Source: Actinomadura alba (GTDB lineage Bacteria > Actinomycetota > Actinomycetes > Streptosporangiales > Streptosporangiaceae). Taken from it: a stretch of DNA of 64,000 nt. Of the stretch, positions 24,933 through 33,310 are shown piece after piece. Location: assembly GCF_014323705.1 (NCBI RefSeq), contig NZ_JABVEC010000009.1:186001-250000 (forward strand). The letters are read 5' to 3'. Numbering within the stretch: the stretch's first letter is position 1; the number at the start of each line of letters is the position of its first letter. A program made the translations under genes and the position numbers. The notes below the pieces were generated by a model that saw nothing but the letters and a program-made list of their open reading frames with translations, had not been told where the DNA came from and did no database searches.

Positions 24933-25914
24933 CCGCGGTCACCTCACAGATCAGTCGAGTCAGAGCATCGGCGGCACTCGATTCCAGCCGGGACTTTTCA
25001 ATCGCCGCCTGCGCGCTCCGCGCGCGTTCGGTGATCATCTGGTGGACTCCCGCACGCGCACCCGACCGCTGCATGATCCCCCGGATCTCCGTGGCGTCGG
25101 CTGGGGTGAACGGCCCGTCGAGCAGGTCACGTAGTCGCCGCCGGTCGGGCTCGGACGCCCCGGTCAAGGTCAGGGCCAGCAGAGCGGTCGGCTTGCGGCC
25201 CGCCAGGTCGTCCAGCTGCGATTTCCCGGTTCGTACCGGGTCCCCGAACACTCCCCACAAGTCGTCTCGTAACTGAAACGCCTCCCCGAGCGGACGCGCG
25301 TAGGCCGCCAGCGCGTCCAGAGTCGCGGGGGACGCGCCCCCGAGCACCGCACCGATCTGCAGGGGCCGTTCGACGGTGTAGGAGCCGGTCTTGAACCGCA
25401 CGATCGTCAGGGATCGGGCCATGTCAGAGGCGGCTCCTGTGCGCAGGATCTCCAGGCATTCACCTGCCACCAGCTCACGGCCCATCGCCGTCCACAGCGG
25501 CACCGCCCTGGCCAGGAAAGCCCTTGGGAGGCCGGAAGTGTGGAACAACTGGCCGGCCCATGCCATCAGCAGGTCACCGATCATGATGGCCAGGGCGTCG
25601 CCGAGCTTCTCGTGTGCCGTGGGCCGGCCACGTCGCATCGGGCTGCAGTCGATGATGTCGTCATGGACGATGGCCGCGGCGTGCACCAACTCCAATGCCG
25701 CCGCGGCGCGGATCATGGCGTCGGTGTCGGGCTGCCCCGCCGCCCGCCAGCCCCAATAACAGAACACCGGCCGTATTCGCTTGCCCCCCGTGACCGAGAT
25801 CCGCATCTGGTCGGCGACGGGCTCGAGCTCAGCGTCCAGCGCCAGCAACTCGGCGATCTCGGTCTCGACGAACGCCTCCAACGCCCGGTCAACACGGACC
25901 CGAAGGTCAACCAT
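24925..25914 (-). CDS. Trans-isoprenyl diphosphate (polyprenyl) synthase
   Basis: A 329-residue enzyme with both aspartate-rich motifs: the first is DDIIDCSPMRRGRPTAHE near residues 93-110, the second DDLWGVFGDPVRTGKSQLDD near 218-237. GGKRIRP near residue 43 binds diphosphate. It condenses isopentenyl diphosphate onto an allylic starter. Product length (C15, C20 or longer) cannot be decided from sequence alone. Its start overlaps the small upstream gene, and its stop overlaps the MpaB gene by 8 bp, so the three are one operon. Confidence 0.93.
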   Translation of the reverse strand: MVDLRVRVDRALEAFVETEIAELLALDAELEPVADQMRISVTGGKRIRPVFCYWGWRAAGQPDTDAMIRAAAALELVHAAAIVHDDIIDCSPMRRGRPTAHEKLGDALAIMIGDLLMAWAGQLFHTSGLPRAFLARAVPLWTAMGRELVAGECLEILRTGAASDMARSLTIVRFKTGSYTVERPLQIGAVLGGASPATLDALAAYARPLGEAFQLRDDLWGVFGDPVRTGKSQLDDLAGRKPTALLALTLTGASEPDRRRLRDLLDGPFTPADATEIRGIMQRSGARAGVHQMITERARSAQAAIEKSRLESSAADALTRLICEVTADG

Positions 25915-26140
25915 CGAGTTTCCGCATGGCGACCTGCCGGGCCAGCACCTCCATGTGCGCCTCCGGTGCCGTACCGGTGCGCCGCAGCGCGAGCTCGCCT
26001 CGTGCCCGCAGCTCCTGACGGACCTCCACCAGACCAGGCAGACGCCGGAACAGGCCCCGCATTCCCTCTGCCATCAGATCGGCCACCCCGGCCGCCAGAT
26101 AGAGCACTTCGTCGCCCGGTGTGTTCTCACCCTGCGCCAT
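25907..26140 (-). CDS. Small conserved-looking protein of the polyprenyl synthase operon
   Basis: ATG 26140 has an AAGGTG ribosome-binding site and gives 77 residues (MAQGENTPGDEVLYLAAGVA). The protein is helical with an amphipathic segment (LMAEGMRGLFRRLPGLVEV) and no cysteines or catalytic motif. Its stop overlaps the synthase start by 8 bp. I do not recognise the family. Position and overlap suggest a membrane-docking or partner subunit for the synthase or oxygenase. Confidence 0.68.
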   Translation of the reverse strand: MAQGENTPGDEVLYLAAGVADLMAEGMRGLFRRLPGLVEVRQELRARGELALRRTGTAPEAHMEVLARQVAMRKLDG

Positions 26141-26237
26141 GGTCACCTTCTGTTCTTTTGACGGCACAGATAGTGATATCAGGATGATCTTTGCATGTCA
26201 CCGATGTCGGCCATCAGAGCTACCTCGCTGCTACGTA

Positions 26238-26390
26238 ATGGAACAATCGCCAACTGGGGCCTTATGCGGGGCGACGCAAGACGACGCCTCACTGCAGTTG
26301 CGCCGTACGGTCGCGACCGACGAGGTACGCCGTCTCGCGGACGACGCGCCCCCGGCCCGTCGCGCACCGGCCTGTACCACCAAGAGTTAG
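26238..26390 (+). CDS. Possible 50-residue small protein upstream of the SARP gene
   Basis: The frame from ATG 26238 to TAG 26390 encodes a polar peptide (MEQSPTGALCGATQDDASLQ at the start, ACTTKS at the end) with acceptable codon bias. It lies in the gap between the polyprenyl operon and the SARP gene. There is no Shine-Dalgarno sequence and I know no family. It may be chance. Confidence 0.22.
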   Translation: MEQSPTGALCGATQDDASLQLRRTVATDEVRRLADDAPPARRAPACTTKS

Positions 26391-26405
26391 GACAGAATCT
26401 CGACC

Positions 26406-27251
26406 ATGCGGTTCGGGATTCTCGGAGCGGTCGAAGTCTGGGACGAGGCAGGCGCGCCGATCACGGTCGGAGGGCACCGCGTGCGGGTACTGCTGGCCCT
26501 CCTGCTCCTGAACGCGGGAAAGGTGGTGCCCGCCGAGTTCCTCATCGACACGCTGTACGGCGACAAGCCGCCCGCCGGAGCCGCCAACGCGCTCCAGTCA
26601 CAGGTGTCGCGGCTGCGGCGCGGGCTGCGTGGCCTCGCCGAGGTCAAGCTGCTGCCCGCCGGGTACCGGCTGGTCGTCCCGCCGGATCAGGTGGACGCAC
26701 ACCGGTTCCTGCGGCTCGTGGCGGCGGCGGCCGCTGAGGCACCCGCCGGGAAGGCCGCGCTGCTGGACGAGGCACTCGGGCTGTGGCGGGGGCCGGCACT
26801 CGCCGACGTGCCCGAGGTGCGGGCGCAGGCCGTACGGCTGGAGGAGGCGCGCGTCACCGCCGTGGAGGACCGCGCCGAGGCCGGGCTCGCCCTGGGCGGC
26901 CACCGGGACCTGGTCGCGCCGCTGCGGGAACTCGTCGACGCGCACTCCCTGCGGGAACGGCCGCGCGCGCTGCTGATGCGCGCGCTGTACGGCACGGGAC
27001 GGCAGAGCGAGGCGCTCGAGGTGTTCGAGCAGACCCGCCGGATGCTCGCGGAAGAGGTGGGCACGGACCCGTCGGCCAAGCTCGCCGCCGTTCACCTCTC
27101 CATCCTGCGGGCGGAAGGCGAATCGACCGTCCCGGCGTCCGAGCGCCGTCATCTCGACATGAGCGACACGAAAGCCCAGATACCGAGCGGCATTCAGTGT
27201 CGGCGGAACCACCACCGAGCGGCTCATGGGTGGTGGTTTCGCCGACACTGA
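26406..27251 (+). CDS. SARP/BTAD transcriptional regulator, C-terminally truncated
   Basis: Residues 1-90 form the winged-helix DNA-binding domain (MRFGILGAVEVWDEAG; NALQSQVSRLRRGLRG). Residues about 95-240 are the BTAD helical domain, ending at LAAVHLSILRAEG. The remaining 35 or so residues are unrelated and are encoded by a repeat and a palindrome, so the frame ends by accident at TGA 27249. Full AfsR-type proteins continue into an NB-ARC ATPase and TPRs. This one is either a stand-alone SARP or the remains of a longer gene. No biosynthetic gene cluster is adjacent. Confidence 0.8.
   Translation: MRFGILGAVEVWDEAGAPITVGGHRVRVLLALLLLNAGKVVPAEFLIDTLYGDKPPAGAANALQSQVSRLRRGLRGLAEVKLLPAGYRLVVPPDQVDAHRFLRLVAAAAAEAPAGKAALLDEALGLWRGPALADVPEVRAQAVRLEEARVTAVEDRAEAGLALGGHRDLVAPLRELVDAHSLRERPRALLMRALYGTGRQSEALEVFEQTRRMLAEEVGTDPSAKLAAVHLSILRAEGESTVPASERRHLDMSDTKAQIPSGIQCRRNHHRAAHGWWFRRH
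27144..27171. repeat. 28-bp repeat, copy 1
   Basis: A 28-bp stretch beginning CGCCGTCATC and ending ATGAGCGACACGA recurs at 28944-28971 with one mismatch (T here, A there). Each copy marks the point where similarity to a known gene family stops (SARP here, methyltransferase there). Confidence 0.75.
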
Positions 27252-27252
27252 A
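27193..27252. repeat. 24-bp-arm palindrome at the end of the truncated SARP gene
   Basis: Arms at 27193-27216 and 27229-27252 are complementary over 24 bp with one mismatch and a 12-base loop; the left arm begins TTCAGTGTCGGCGGAACC. The palindrome spans the last codons and the stop of the SARP frame. It could terminate transcription or be the scar or end of a mobile element. Confidence 0.8.
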
Positions 27253-27301
27253 CACCCTTCGGTGATGCGGGACGGCAAGCACGAGACCCTTGCCGACGTG
27301 G

Positions 27302-27718
27302 TCAGGACTCGTCGAAGGTCCAGGAGAACACCGCCTGGCCGTCCTCTTCTTCCTTGGCGAAACGTTGGTAAGTGCGGCGGGCCGCCGTGTTGCCCTCGTC
27401 GGTGATGACCCACATGCCGTAGCAGCCACGTTCCCGCGCCAGGTCGGCAAGTGCCGCCACCAGGGCCGCAGCGATGCCCCGCCTGCGGTACGGCTCGTCC
27501 ACGCCGAGCTCGTAGACGAACATCTCGGTGCCCTTGTCGGGATGCGTCATCTCGACTCCGGTGATCATCCCGGCCGGCACTCCGTCCTCGTACGCGAGAA
27601 GGAGATGGTGCCCAGCGTCAGCGAGGAACCGTCTGGTGGGCTCTTCGAGGGGCGGCTCGTCGAAAAGGTGGCCGGCGGCCTCGACCGCCTCGAACCGGGT
27701 GATGCGGCGGCTGTCCAC
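27302..27718 (-). CDS. GNAT family N-acetyltransferase, AAC(3)-I-like
   Basis: The GTG at 27718 gives 138 residues (VDSRRITRFEAVEAA), where family similarity begins; the longer frame upstream is not conserved. The acetyl-CoA-binding motif A is ELGVDEPYRRRGIAAALVAAL, and C-terminal strand 5 contains RGCYGMWVITDEGNTAARRTY. The overall plan resembles aminoglycoside 3-N-acetyltransferase AAC(3)-I and its relatives. The substrate is uncertain, so resistance should not be assumed. Confidence 0.82.
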   Translation of the reverse strand: MDSRRITRFEAVEAAGHLFDEPPLEEPTRRFLADAGHHLLLAYEDGVPAGMITGVEMTHPDKGTEMFVYELGVDEPYRRRGIAAALVAALADLARERGCYGMWVITDEGNTAARRTYQRFAKEEEDGQAVFSWTFDES

Positions 27719-27820
27719 GCCGCGAGTCTGACATCGGTCGGTCGAAGGGCACGCTTCCTTTTCTCTGAAGGCGGATCGCATCTCGCGGAAGGCCGATCGC
27801 AGCGACACTGCTGTCCGTGA

Positions 27821-28408
27821 CGATCAACGAGAACGACGGCCCGCGAGACCACCGCATCGCGACGAGGCTCCCGCCCGGTCCTCGCCATCGGCACCTGGGG
27901 CCTGGAGACCGTTGATCTGCTCACCGACCCCGACCCGGCCGTCCGCGTCTGCGCGGCGCTGGCCCCCGCCTGCGCCGACGATCGGCGCGCCACACAGGTG
28001 CTCCTCGAAGCGCTGACCGATCCCGAGGAGGTCAACGGCTGGTTCCCCGAACGGTTGCCCAACGGTCAATTGCTCCGCGTTCTCACCCTGGTGAGGACCG
28101 TCGCCGAACGCGCCGAGACGTTCGAGGAGGTGCTGCCGACCCTGCTGGCGTTGCTGCCCTACCTCACGCCCGCGGCGCGGAACGGCTTCGCTTTCTCCGA
28201 CGGATTCGGCATGTTCGCCGCCTTGCGGGCGAGGGCCTTCCTCCACGGCGTCACACCCGGAATGACACTGACCGCGGCTCAGCGGAGCTTCCTTCTCGCC
28301 GTCGTCGACCGCCTCGGCGACGCCGACACGGCGCTCAACTGGTGGTACCAGGATCCCTGGGACGCCACAGAGGACCGTGCCGTGCTCAGGCGGCTGCTGA
28401 GCACCTGA
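27821..28408 (+). pseudogene. C-terminal remnant of a HEAT-repeat-like protein
   Basis: From the TGA at 27818 the plus frame stays open to 28408 with coding-like composition. It includes a HEAT-type helix (DLLTDPDPAVRVCAALAPAC) and later helices (TFEEVLPTLLALLPYLTPAA). The first ATG/GTG start (27998) lies inside this similarity, so the 5' part of the gene is gone. It is a truncated gene rather than a 136-residue protein. Confidence 0.5.
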
Positions 28409-28431
28409 AGCTCGCCCGACGGCGGGAGTTA

Positions 28432-28457
28432 TAGGTGATCGAGAAGTCCGAGCGCCG
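28432..28457. other. 26-bp relic identical to part of the yceI-like gene
   Basis: The 26 bp starting TAGGTGATCGAGAAG are identical to 29704-29729, which encode the C-terminal LRRSDFSITYN part of the YceI protein. It is a scrap of a second yceI-like gene or of a past duplication, directly beside a palindromic repeat. Confidence 0.8.
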
Positions 28458-28459
28458 CA

Positions 28460-28505
28460 GATCGTGCAGTTGTTCGCGCGAACAACTGCATGATCACGGC
28501 GGGGG
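28460..28505. repeat. Palindromic repeat (REPIN-like), close-set pair
   Basis: GATCGTGCAGTTGTTCGC and GCGAACAACTGCATGATC abut with no spacer and pair over 18 bp with one mismatch. The typical CACGGCGGGG tail follows. The tail supplies the stop codon of the methyltransferase remnant on the minus strand. Confidence 0.88.
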
Positions 28506-28910
28506 TGCTGCGATGAACACGAACTCGCGACCTGGGCGGTCGGGGGCTTCGCGCACGTCCAGCACGCGATAGCCGTCCGCGACCAGGTTCGTCTCCACCT
28601 CGTCGCGGTTGCGGAACCGAAGGGTCGAGTCCGACGTGACGACCGCGCCGTCCGCCACGAACCTGTAGGTGTAGCGGAACGAGACGAACGGAAGGCTCAC
28701 GTCGGTGAGTTCGAAACGCCGCTCCACTGGCCCGATCCCTGGGACATCGAGGGTGACCTGAGCGGTATCGGCCGCCCATTCCTCCCAAGCCCGAAACTCA
28801 GGACGCCTGGTCTCGAACACGAGGTGACCACCTCGGCGAAGTACGGCGTGGATGCCCCGGAGAGTCTGCGACCAGCCGTCATCGGTGAGGAAGACCTGCG
28901 CCACGCTCCT
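28494..28910 (-). pseudogene. C-terminal remnant of a class I SAM-dependent methyltransferase
   Basis: The minus-strand frame reads VAQVFLTDDGWSQTLRGIHA then VLRRGGHLVFETRRPEFRAW, the second half of a small-molecule methyltransferase domain, followed by its beta-rich C-terminal domain (DVSLPFVSFRYTYRF). The SAM-binding motif I half is missing. Similarity stops just downstream of the 28-bp repeat at 28944. An ATG at 29048 keeps the frame open, but the added residues are not conserved. The stop codon lies in a palindromic repeat. Confidence 0.72.
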
Positions 28911-28943
28911 CACCGCCCGCTGCTCTCTCTCCGTCCCCGCGGT

Positions 28944-28971
28944 CGCCGTCATCACGACATGAGCGACACGA
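28944..28971. repeat. 28-bp repeat, copy 2
   Basis: It matches 27144-27171 in 27 of 28 positions. It lies at the truncated 5' end of the methyltransferase remnant, so it may mark a recombination point. Confidence 0.75.
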
Positions 28972-29142
28972 GTAATCGACGAGTCGCGCAGCGGGCCGGC
29001 CGGCCACCGATGTGTGTCGCCGGCCCGCCGGGCCACGGATTCCTCCACGCTTCCACCCTGGTGAGGCTGCCTGCGGGCGAAATTGGCGGCAGCGGCTGCT
29101 CGGCCTTATCACGGCGCACGGGGGTTGCTAGCATCTTGGTCC

Positions 29143-29565
29143 ATGTCAGAACGGCGAATCAGCAAGTTCGGCCCGCAGATTCAAGGGTATCTGGATTCCG
29201 GTGAACGACTTCTCGATGTGACCATGGCCATCGCCGTCAAGACGGCTCCCAAAGGTTTTACTCAGAAGTACGCCGGCCCGATTGTCGGGACGGGAGCCCA
29301 AACGGCAAACCGGCTACTAAATGACATGCCGAAACGGACATCCGGGGTGGTCTGCGTGACCGATCAGCGGATGCTCTTTTTCGGCATCACCGCATTCTCG
29401 AAGGTCAAGAAGATGTGGTGGGGGGTTCCGCGCAATGAAGTAGGCGGAGTCGAGCCCGGGGACCTCTTGTTCGCCGTGCGTTTCACTGATGGCTCAATGG
29501 CGTGGTTCGGTGGTAACCGCAATGACTATGAGGCCATTGCCTCCGCTCTCGACCAAACTGTCTGA
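29143..29565 (+). CDS. Hypothetical PH-like domain protein
   Basis: ATG 29143 gives a 140-residue soluble protein (MSERRISKFGPQIQGYLDSG). The second half has the beta-rich rhythm of bacterial PH-like domains (GVVCVTDQRMLFFGITAFSK; VEPGDLLFAVRFTDGSMAWF). No Shine-Dalgarno sequence is visible. GC is lower than in its neighbours, with AT-rich codons such as AAA, TTT and ACT, suggesting recent acquisition. It stands alone between the relic region and the yceI gene. The function is unknown. Confidence 0.72.
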   Translation: MSERRISKFGPQIQGYLDSGERLLDVTMAIAVKTAPKGFTQKYAGPIVGTGAQTANRLLNDMPKRTSGVVCVTDQRMLFFGITAFSKVKKMWWGVPRNEVGGVEPGDLLFAVRFTDGSMAWFGGNRNDYEAIASALDQTV

Positions 29566-29603
29566 CCTAAACCTGGACCGGGAGCTCGCTGGCGATCCTG
29601 ACC

Positions 29604-30428
29604 TCATCCCTGTGGCAGGCGCTCGCCCTGTACGGCCTGGATGTCGAGTTCGACCCGGAGCGTGGTACCGATGGCCACGGTCCCGGCGGACAGGATCTGG
29701 TTGTAGGTGATCGAGAAGTCCGAGCGCCGTAACTCGGTCGTCGCGCGGAACGCGGCGCGGGTGCCGCCCCATGGATCGGGTCCCGTGCCGAGATAACGCA
29801 GGTCCAGCTCCACCGGGCGCCGTACGTCCTTCAGGGACAGCTCGCCGTGAACCGTCCAGCGGTCGTTGCCCGCCGGCACGACGTGCGTGCCGGTGTAGGT
29901 GATGAGCGGGAACCGCTCGACGTCCAGGAAGTCCGCGCGGCGCAGGTGGTCGTCGCGCATGGTGTTGGCGGTGTCGACCGTGGCGGCCTTGATCTCGGCC
30001 GCCACGCGGGAGTGCTCGACGTGCTCGGCGACCTCGATGGTGCCACCGAACTCGGTGAATCGGGCGTGGATGCTGGACAGGCCCAGGTGCCGCGCGGTCA
30101 CGACGACGCTGGAGTGCGCCGGGTCGATCGTCCATGGTCCCGGCGGGGGCGGCTCGGCGCCGCCCTGGTGGGCCAGCGTGACCCTGCCGAGCTCCGCGGC
30201 CCCGCCCTGCCCGACCATCGCGGTGGAGACCGATGGCATGTAGCCCACGGCCGTGACGATCGCCGTGTACGACCCGGGCGGCAGCGGTCCGGTGCGCGCC
30301 ACGCCGTCGGCGTCCGCCCGGTCGCGGGCGATCTGCTGTCCGGTCAGGTCGGTCACCGTGATCACCGCGTGCTGGATCGCCCAGCCGTTCTCGGTGACGA
30401 CCCGTACGCGAAGGCCCGATGTGTCCAT
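29604..30428 (-). CDS. YceI-family lipid-binding-like protein with N-terminal carboxypeptidase-regulatory-like domain
   Basis: ATG 30428, preceded by GGGGAG, gives 274 residues. Residues 1-85 form a CarboxypepD_reg/Cna-B-like beta-sandwich (VVTENGWAIQHAVITVTDLT; PPGSYTAIVTAVGYMP). Residues about 100-274 form the YceI lipocalin-like barrel (WTIDPAHSSVVVTARHLG; LSLKDVRRPVELDLRYLG). YceI proteins bind isoprenoids or other lipids in a central cavity. No signal peptide is seen. It starts 17 bp after an MFS gene that carries the same regulatory-like domain, so the two probably work together in export. Confidence 0.9.
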   Translation of the reverse strand: MDTSGLRVRVVTENGWAIQHAVITVTDLTGQQIARDRADADGVARTGPLPPGSYTAIVTAVGYMPSVSTAMVGQGGAAELGRVTLAHQGGAEPPPPGPWTIDPAHSSVVVTARHLGLSSIHARFTEFGGTIEVAEHVEHSRVAAEIKAATVDTANTMRDDHLRRADFLDVERFPLITYTGTHVVPAGNDRWTVHGELSLKDVRRPVELDLRYLGTGPDPWGGTRAAFRATTELRRSDFSITYNQILSAGTVAIGTTLRVELDIQAVQGERLPQG

Positions 30429-30444
30429 TGCCGATCCGCTCCCC

Positions 30445-32895
30445 TCAGGCCTCGTCCGGGTGACCGAGCGTGAGACCGAACCCGTTCTCATCGGTCCCGT
30501 CGAGCGTCAGCGCGGCGGCGACCGGCGGATAGCCGCTCGCGACCAGGGTGTAGTGCCCCGGGTCCAGGTCCATGAAGGCGTACTCGCCGTCGGGTCCGGT
30601 GGTGGCCGTGGCGACGACGTTCCCCATGGCGTTGACCAAGGTGACCCTGGCGTCGGCCAGTGGCAGGTCGTAGTGTCCGGCGCGGACGATGCCCTGCACC
30701 CGGGCGCCGGGCCGCAGCTCGACATCGCACTGTGTGGTGCCCTGGCGGGCGACCTCGATCGGGACCGCCCCCGGCCGGTGGCCGCTCGCGCTCACCGCGA
30801 TGACGAAGGAGCCGGGGACCAGGTCACTGAACGAGAATCCGCCGTCCTCGTCCGTCCTGGCCGAGGTGACGACCTCGCCCCGGACATCGGTCACCACCAC
30901 CATGGCGGTCGCGACCGGAGCGCCGGTCACCGCGCTGCGGACCACGCCCTTGACGCCGGCGCCGCCGGACAGGGCCAGGTCATAGGACAGCGGGTCGTCG
31001 CCGACCACGACCGCGGCCACCTGCGGCTCGTACCCTTCCGCGGCGGCGATCAGCATGTACGTCCCGCCGCCGGGAGCGGTCAGCGCGTAAGAGCCGTCCC
31101 AGTCGGTAGTGGCCCGGCCGAGTTGATGTCCGAGCGGGTCGATGAGGGTGAGGGCGGCACGGGCGACCGGGATGCTCTCGCCACCCCGTACGTGTCCGCT
31201 GATCCGGGAGCCCGGGCGGCCATCGCCGTCGCCGCCCACCGTCGCCATCGCCGCGTCGGCGAGCGGCGGACGTCCCAGGGCCTCCAGGCCGTCGTCCTCG
31301 AACAGATGAGCACGGGCGCCGACGGTGGCGAACCGCCGGGTCGGCATGCTCTCGGCCGACATGCTCTCGGTCGGCATGGCTTCGGTGGACATGGCTTCGG
31401 TGGTCATGGTCTCTGTCGTCACCGGCGGGACGACCACCGGCGGGACGACGGTCCGGCGACGCCGGGTGTCGACCAGGACGGTGACGGTGAGGGCGGCCAG
31501 GACGAGTACGCCGACGGCCCACCACAGGGCGACGTTGAAGCCGTGTACGAGGCCGACGGCCGCGATCTGTGGCGTTGGGGTGCCGTTGGTGTGTTCGGTG
31601 AGGTAGTCGGCGGTGGCGGTCGCGGCGATGGTGTTGAGGAGTGCGGTGCCGATGGAGCCGCCGACCTGTTGGGAGGTGTTGACCATCGCCGAGGCCACGC
31701 CCGCGTCGCGCGGGTCGACGCCGGTGGTGGCGAGGTTCATCGCGGGCATGAAGGTCACGCCGAGCCCGAGACCGAGCATCAGCTCGGCGGGCAGCAGCAG
31801 GTGCGTGTACGGGGTGTCGACCTCGAGCTGGGTGAGCAGCGCCGTACCTCCGGCGGCCACGAGCAGGCCGGGGGCCATGAGCACCCGCGGCGGGACACGG
31901 TCCGCCAACCGCGCGGAGATCTGTGTCGAGCCGACGATCATGCCGGCCGTTATCGGCAGGAAGGCCAGGCCGGTCCGTACGGGCGAGTAGCCCTTCACGG
32001 TCTGCAGGTAGTACGTCATGAACAGGAAGAGGCCGAACATCCCGATCACTGCGAGGCCCACCGCCAGGTAGGCACCGCCGCGGAACCGGTCGGCGACCAC
32101 TCGCAGCGGCAGCAATGGGTGCTTGGTCAGGCTCTCGACGATGACGAAGGCCATCAGGAGGGCGCCCGCCGCCACGAACAGGCCGACCACACCGCGCTCG
32201 CTCCAGCCTTCGGACTCGGCGCGGGTGAAGCCGTACACCAGGGAGACCAGACCCGCGGTGACCAGTACGGTGCCGGGGACGTCGAGACGGGAGCGGTTAC
32301 GGGAGGCGGGTTCCCTGATGAACACCAGGCCGCCGACGAGGCCGATGACGGCGATCGGCACGTTGACGTACAACGCCCAGCGCCAGTTCAGGTACTCAGT
32401 CAGCACGCCGCCGAGGATCAGCCCGATGGCGCTGCCGCCACCCGCGATCGCACCGTAGATGCCGAACGCCTTCGCGCGCTCCTTCGGAGTGGTGAACGTG
32501 ACCGCGAGCAGTGAGAGCGCGGCCGGGGCGAGCAACGCGCCGAACGCCCCTTGAAGAGCGCGCGCGCCGAAGAGCACGCCCTCGGCCTGTGCCGCACCGC
32601 CGAGCGCGGATGCCCCGGCGAAGCCGATCAAGCCGATGAGTAAGGCCCGTTTCCGCCCGACGAGATCGCCGACCCTGCCGCCGAAGAGGAGCAGGCCGCC
32701 GAAGGCGAGGGTGTAGGCGGTGATCACCCACTGGCGATCGCCGTCGGAGATGCCCAGTGCCGTCTGGGCGGACGGCAGGGCGATGTTGACGATGGTCGCG
32801 TCGAGGATGACCATCAGCTGCGCGAGGGATATGAAGATGAGAGCGATCCAGCGCCGGGGAATGGGGGCGCCGGGGGTCGGTACGGTCGTCGACAT
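30445..32895 (-). CDS. DHA2-family MFS exporter fused to three carboxypeptidase-regulatory-like domains
   Basis: ATG 32895 has GGAGG nine bases upstream and gives 816 residues. Residues about 15-480 are a 14-helix drug:H+ antiporter (EmrB/QacA type), with motif C-like and DRQWVITAYTLAFGG segments. A repetitive linker follows (TTEAMSTEAMPTESMSAESM), then three beta-sandwich repeats of about 80 residues with the recurring pattern DxDGxYxxxxLxPGxYxLxxxxxGY. Such tails are uncommon on exporters and should lie in the cytosol. It is followed by the YceI gene with a matching domain. An ArsR-like regulator gene is divergent. Confidence 0.92.
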   Translation of the reverse strand: MSTTVPTPGAPIPRRWIALIFISLAQLMVILDATIVNIALPSAQTALGISDGDRQWVITAYTLAFGGLLLFGGRVGDLVGRKRALLIGLIGFAGASALGGAAQAEGVLFGARALQGAFGALLAPAALSLLAVTFTTPKERAKAFGIYGAIAGGGSAIGLILGGVLTEYLNWRWALYVNVPIAVIGLVGGLVFIREPASRNRSRLDVPGTVLVTAGLVSLVYGFTRAESEGWSERGVVGLFVAAGALLMAFVIVESLTKHPLLPLRVVADRFRGGAYLAVGLAVIGMFGLFLFMTYYLQTVKGYSPVRTGLAFLPITAGMIVGSTQISARLADRVPPRVLMAPGLLVAAGGTALLTQLEVDTPYTHLLLPAELMLGLGLGVTFMPAMNLATTGVDPRDAGVASAMVNTSQQVGGSIGTALLNTIAATATADYLTEHTNGTPTPQIAAVGLVHGFNVALWWAVGVLVLAALTVTVLVDTRRRRTVVPPVVVPPVTTETMTTEAMSTEAMPTESMSAESMPTRRFATVGARAHLFEDDGLEALGRPPLADAAMATVGGDGDGRPGSRISGHVRGGESIPVARAALTLIDPLGHQLGRATTDWDGSYALTAPGGGTYMLIAAAEGYEPQVAAVVVGDDPLSYDLALSGGAGVKGVVRSAVTGAPVATAMVVVTDVRGEVVTSARTDEDGGFSFSDLVPGSFVIAVSASGHRPGAVPIEVARQGTTQCDVELRPGARVQGIVRAGHYDLPLADARVTLVNAMGNVVATATTGPDGEYAFMDLDPGHYTLVASGYPPVAAALTLDGTDENGFGLTLGHPDEA

Positions 32896-33310
32896 GAGGA
32901 ACGTCCTCCGGTGTGGGGGGCGGCTCAGCACCTGGACGAACGAGCGGCCGAACGGCGCCGCCGTGGATCGGTCCCAGGTGCGAGGAGGTCGGGGACTCCA
33001 CTGCTCCCGCGTGCGATGTGCGCATCACCCCCTCCGCGCGCGGATCAGTATGTCGCCGAACGCACATGCTTCATCACTTAGAGTACGAACACTGTCAGGC
33101 ACCGCAAGAGGAGCGAAAGCTCGACTTGTCCCCTCGGCCGACAGTGGCCACCGTTCGACCGGTCCTCGCCGGTCCTCGCCGGTCCGCGCCCGTCATCGCG
33201 GCGCTCGTCACCGCGGCAACTGTCACCGCTCGGCGTCAACCGATCGCCGTGCCATCGAACCTCAAAAGAACCATTTGACGGTAGCCTCACCTTGCCGCAT
33301 AGTCGCGACC
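32896..33310. other. Divergent intergenic region, MFS exporter / ArsR-like regulator
   Basis: No coding similarity is seen in these 415 bp. A short direct repeat (CCGGTCCTCG, nearly three copies) lies at about 33158-33186. The regulator promoter is at 33275-33303. An AT-richer stretch around 33060-33100 may hold the leftward promoter of the exporter. Confidence 0.5.
33275..33303 (+). promoter_or_regulatory. Sigma-70-type promoter giving a leaderless message
   Basis: A TTGACG -35 box and CATAGT -10 box are separated by 17 bp. The ATG of the regulator begins 8 bases after the -10 box, so the start codon would sit at or next to the transcription start. Confidence 0.7.

Noticed and set aside
27998..28408. 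A stand-alone 136-residue protein from GTG 27998
   Set aside because: The coding character continues upstream of this codon to 27821, including a HEAT-like helix, so the start is internal to a truncated gene.
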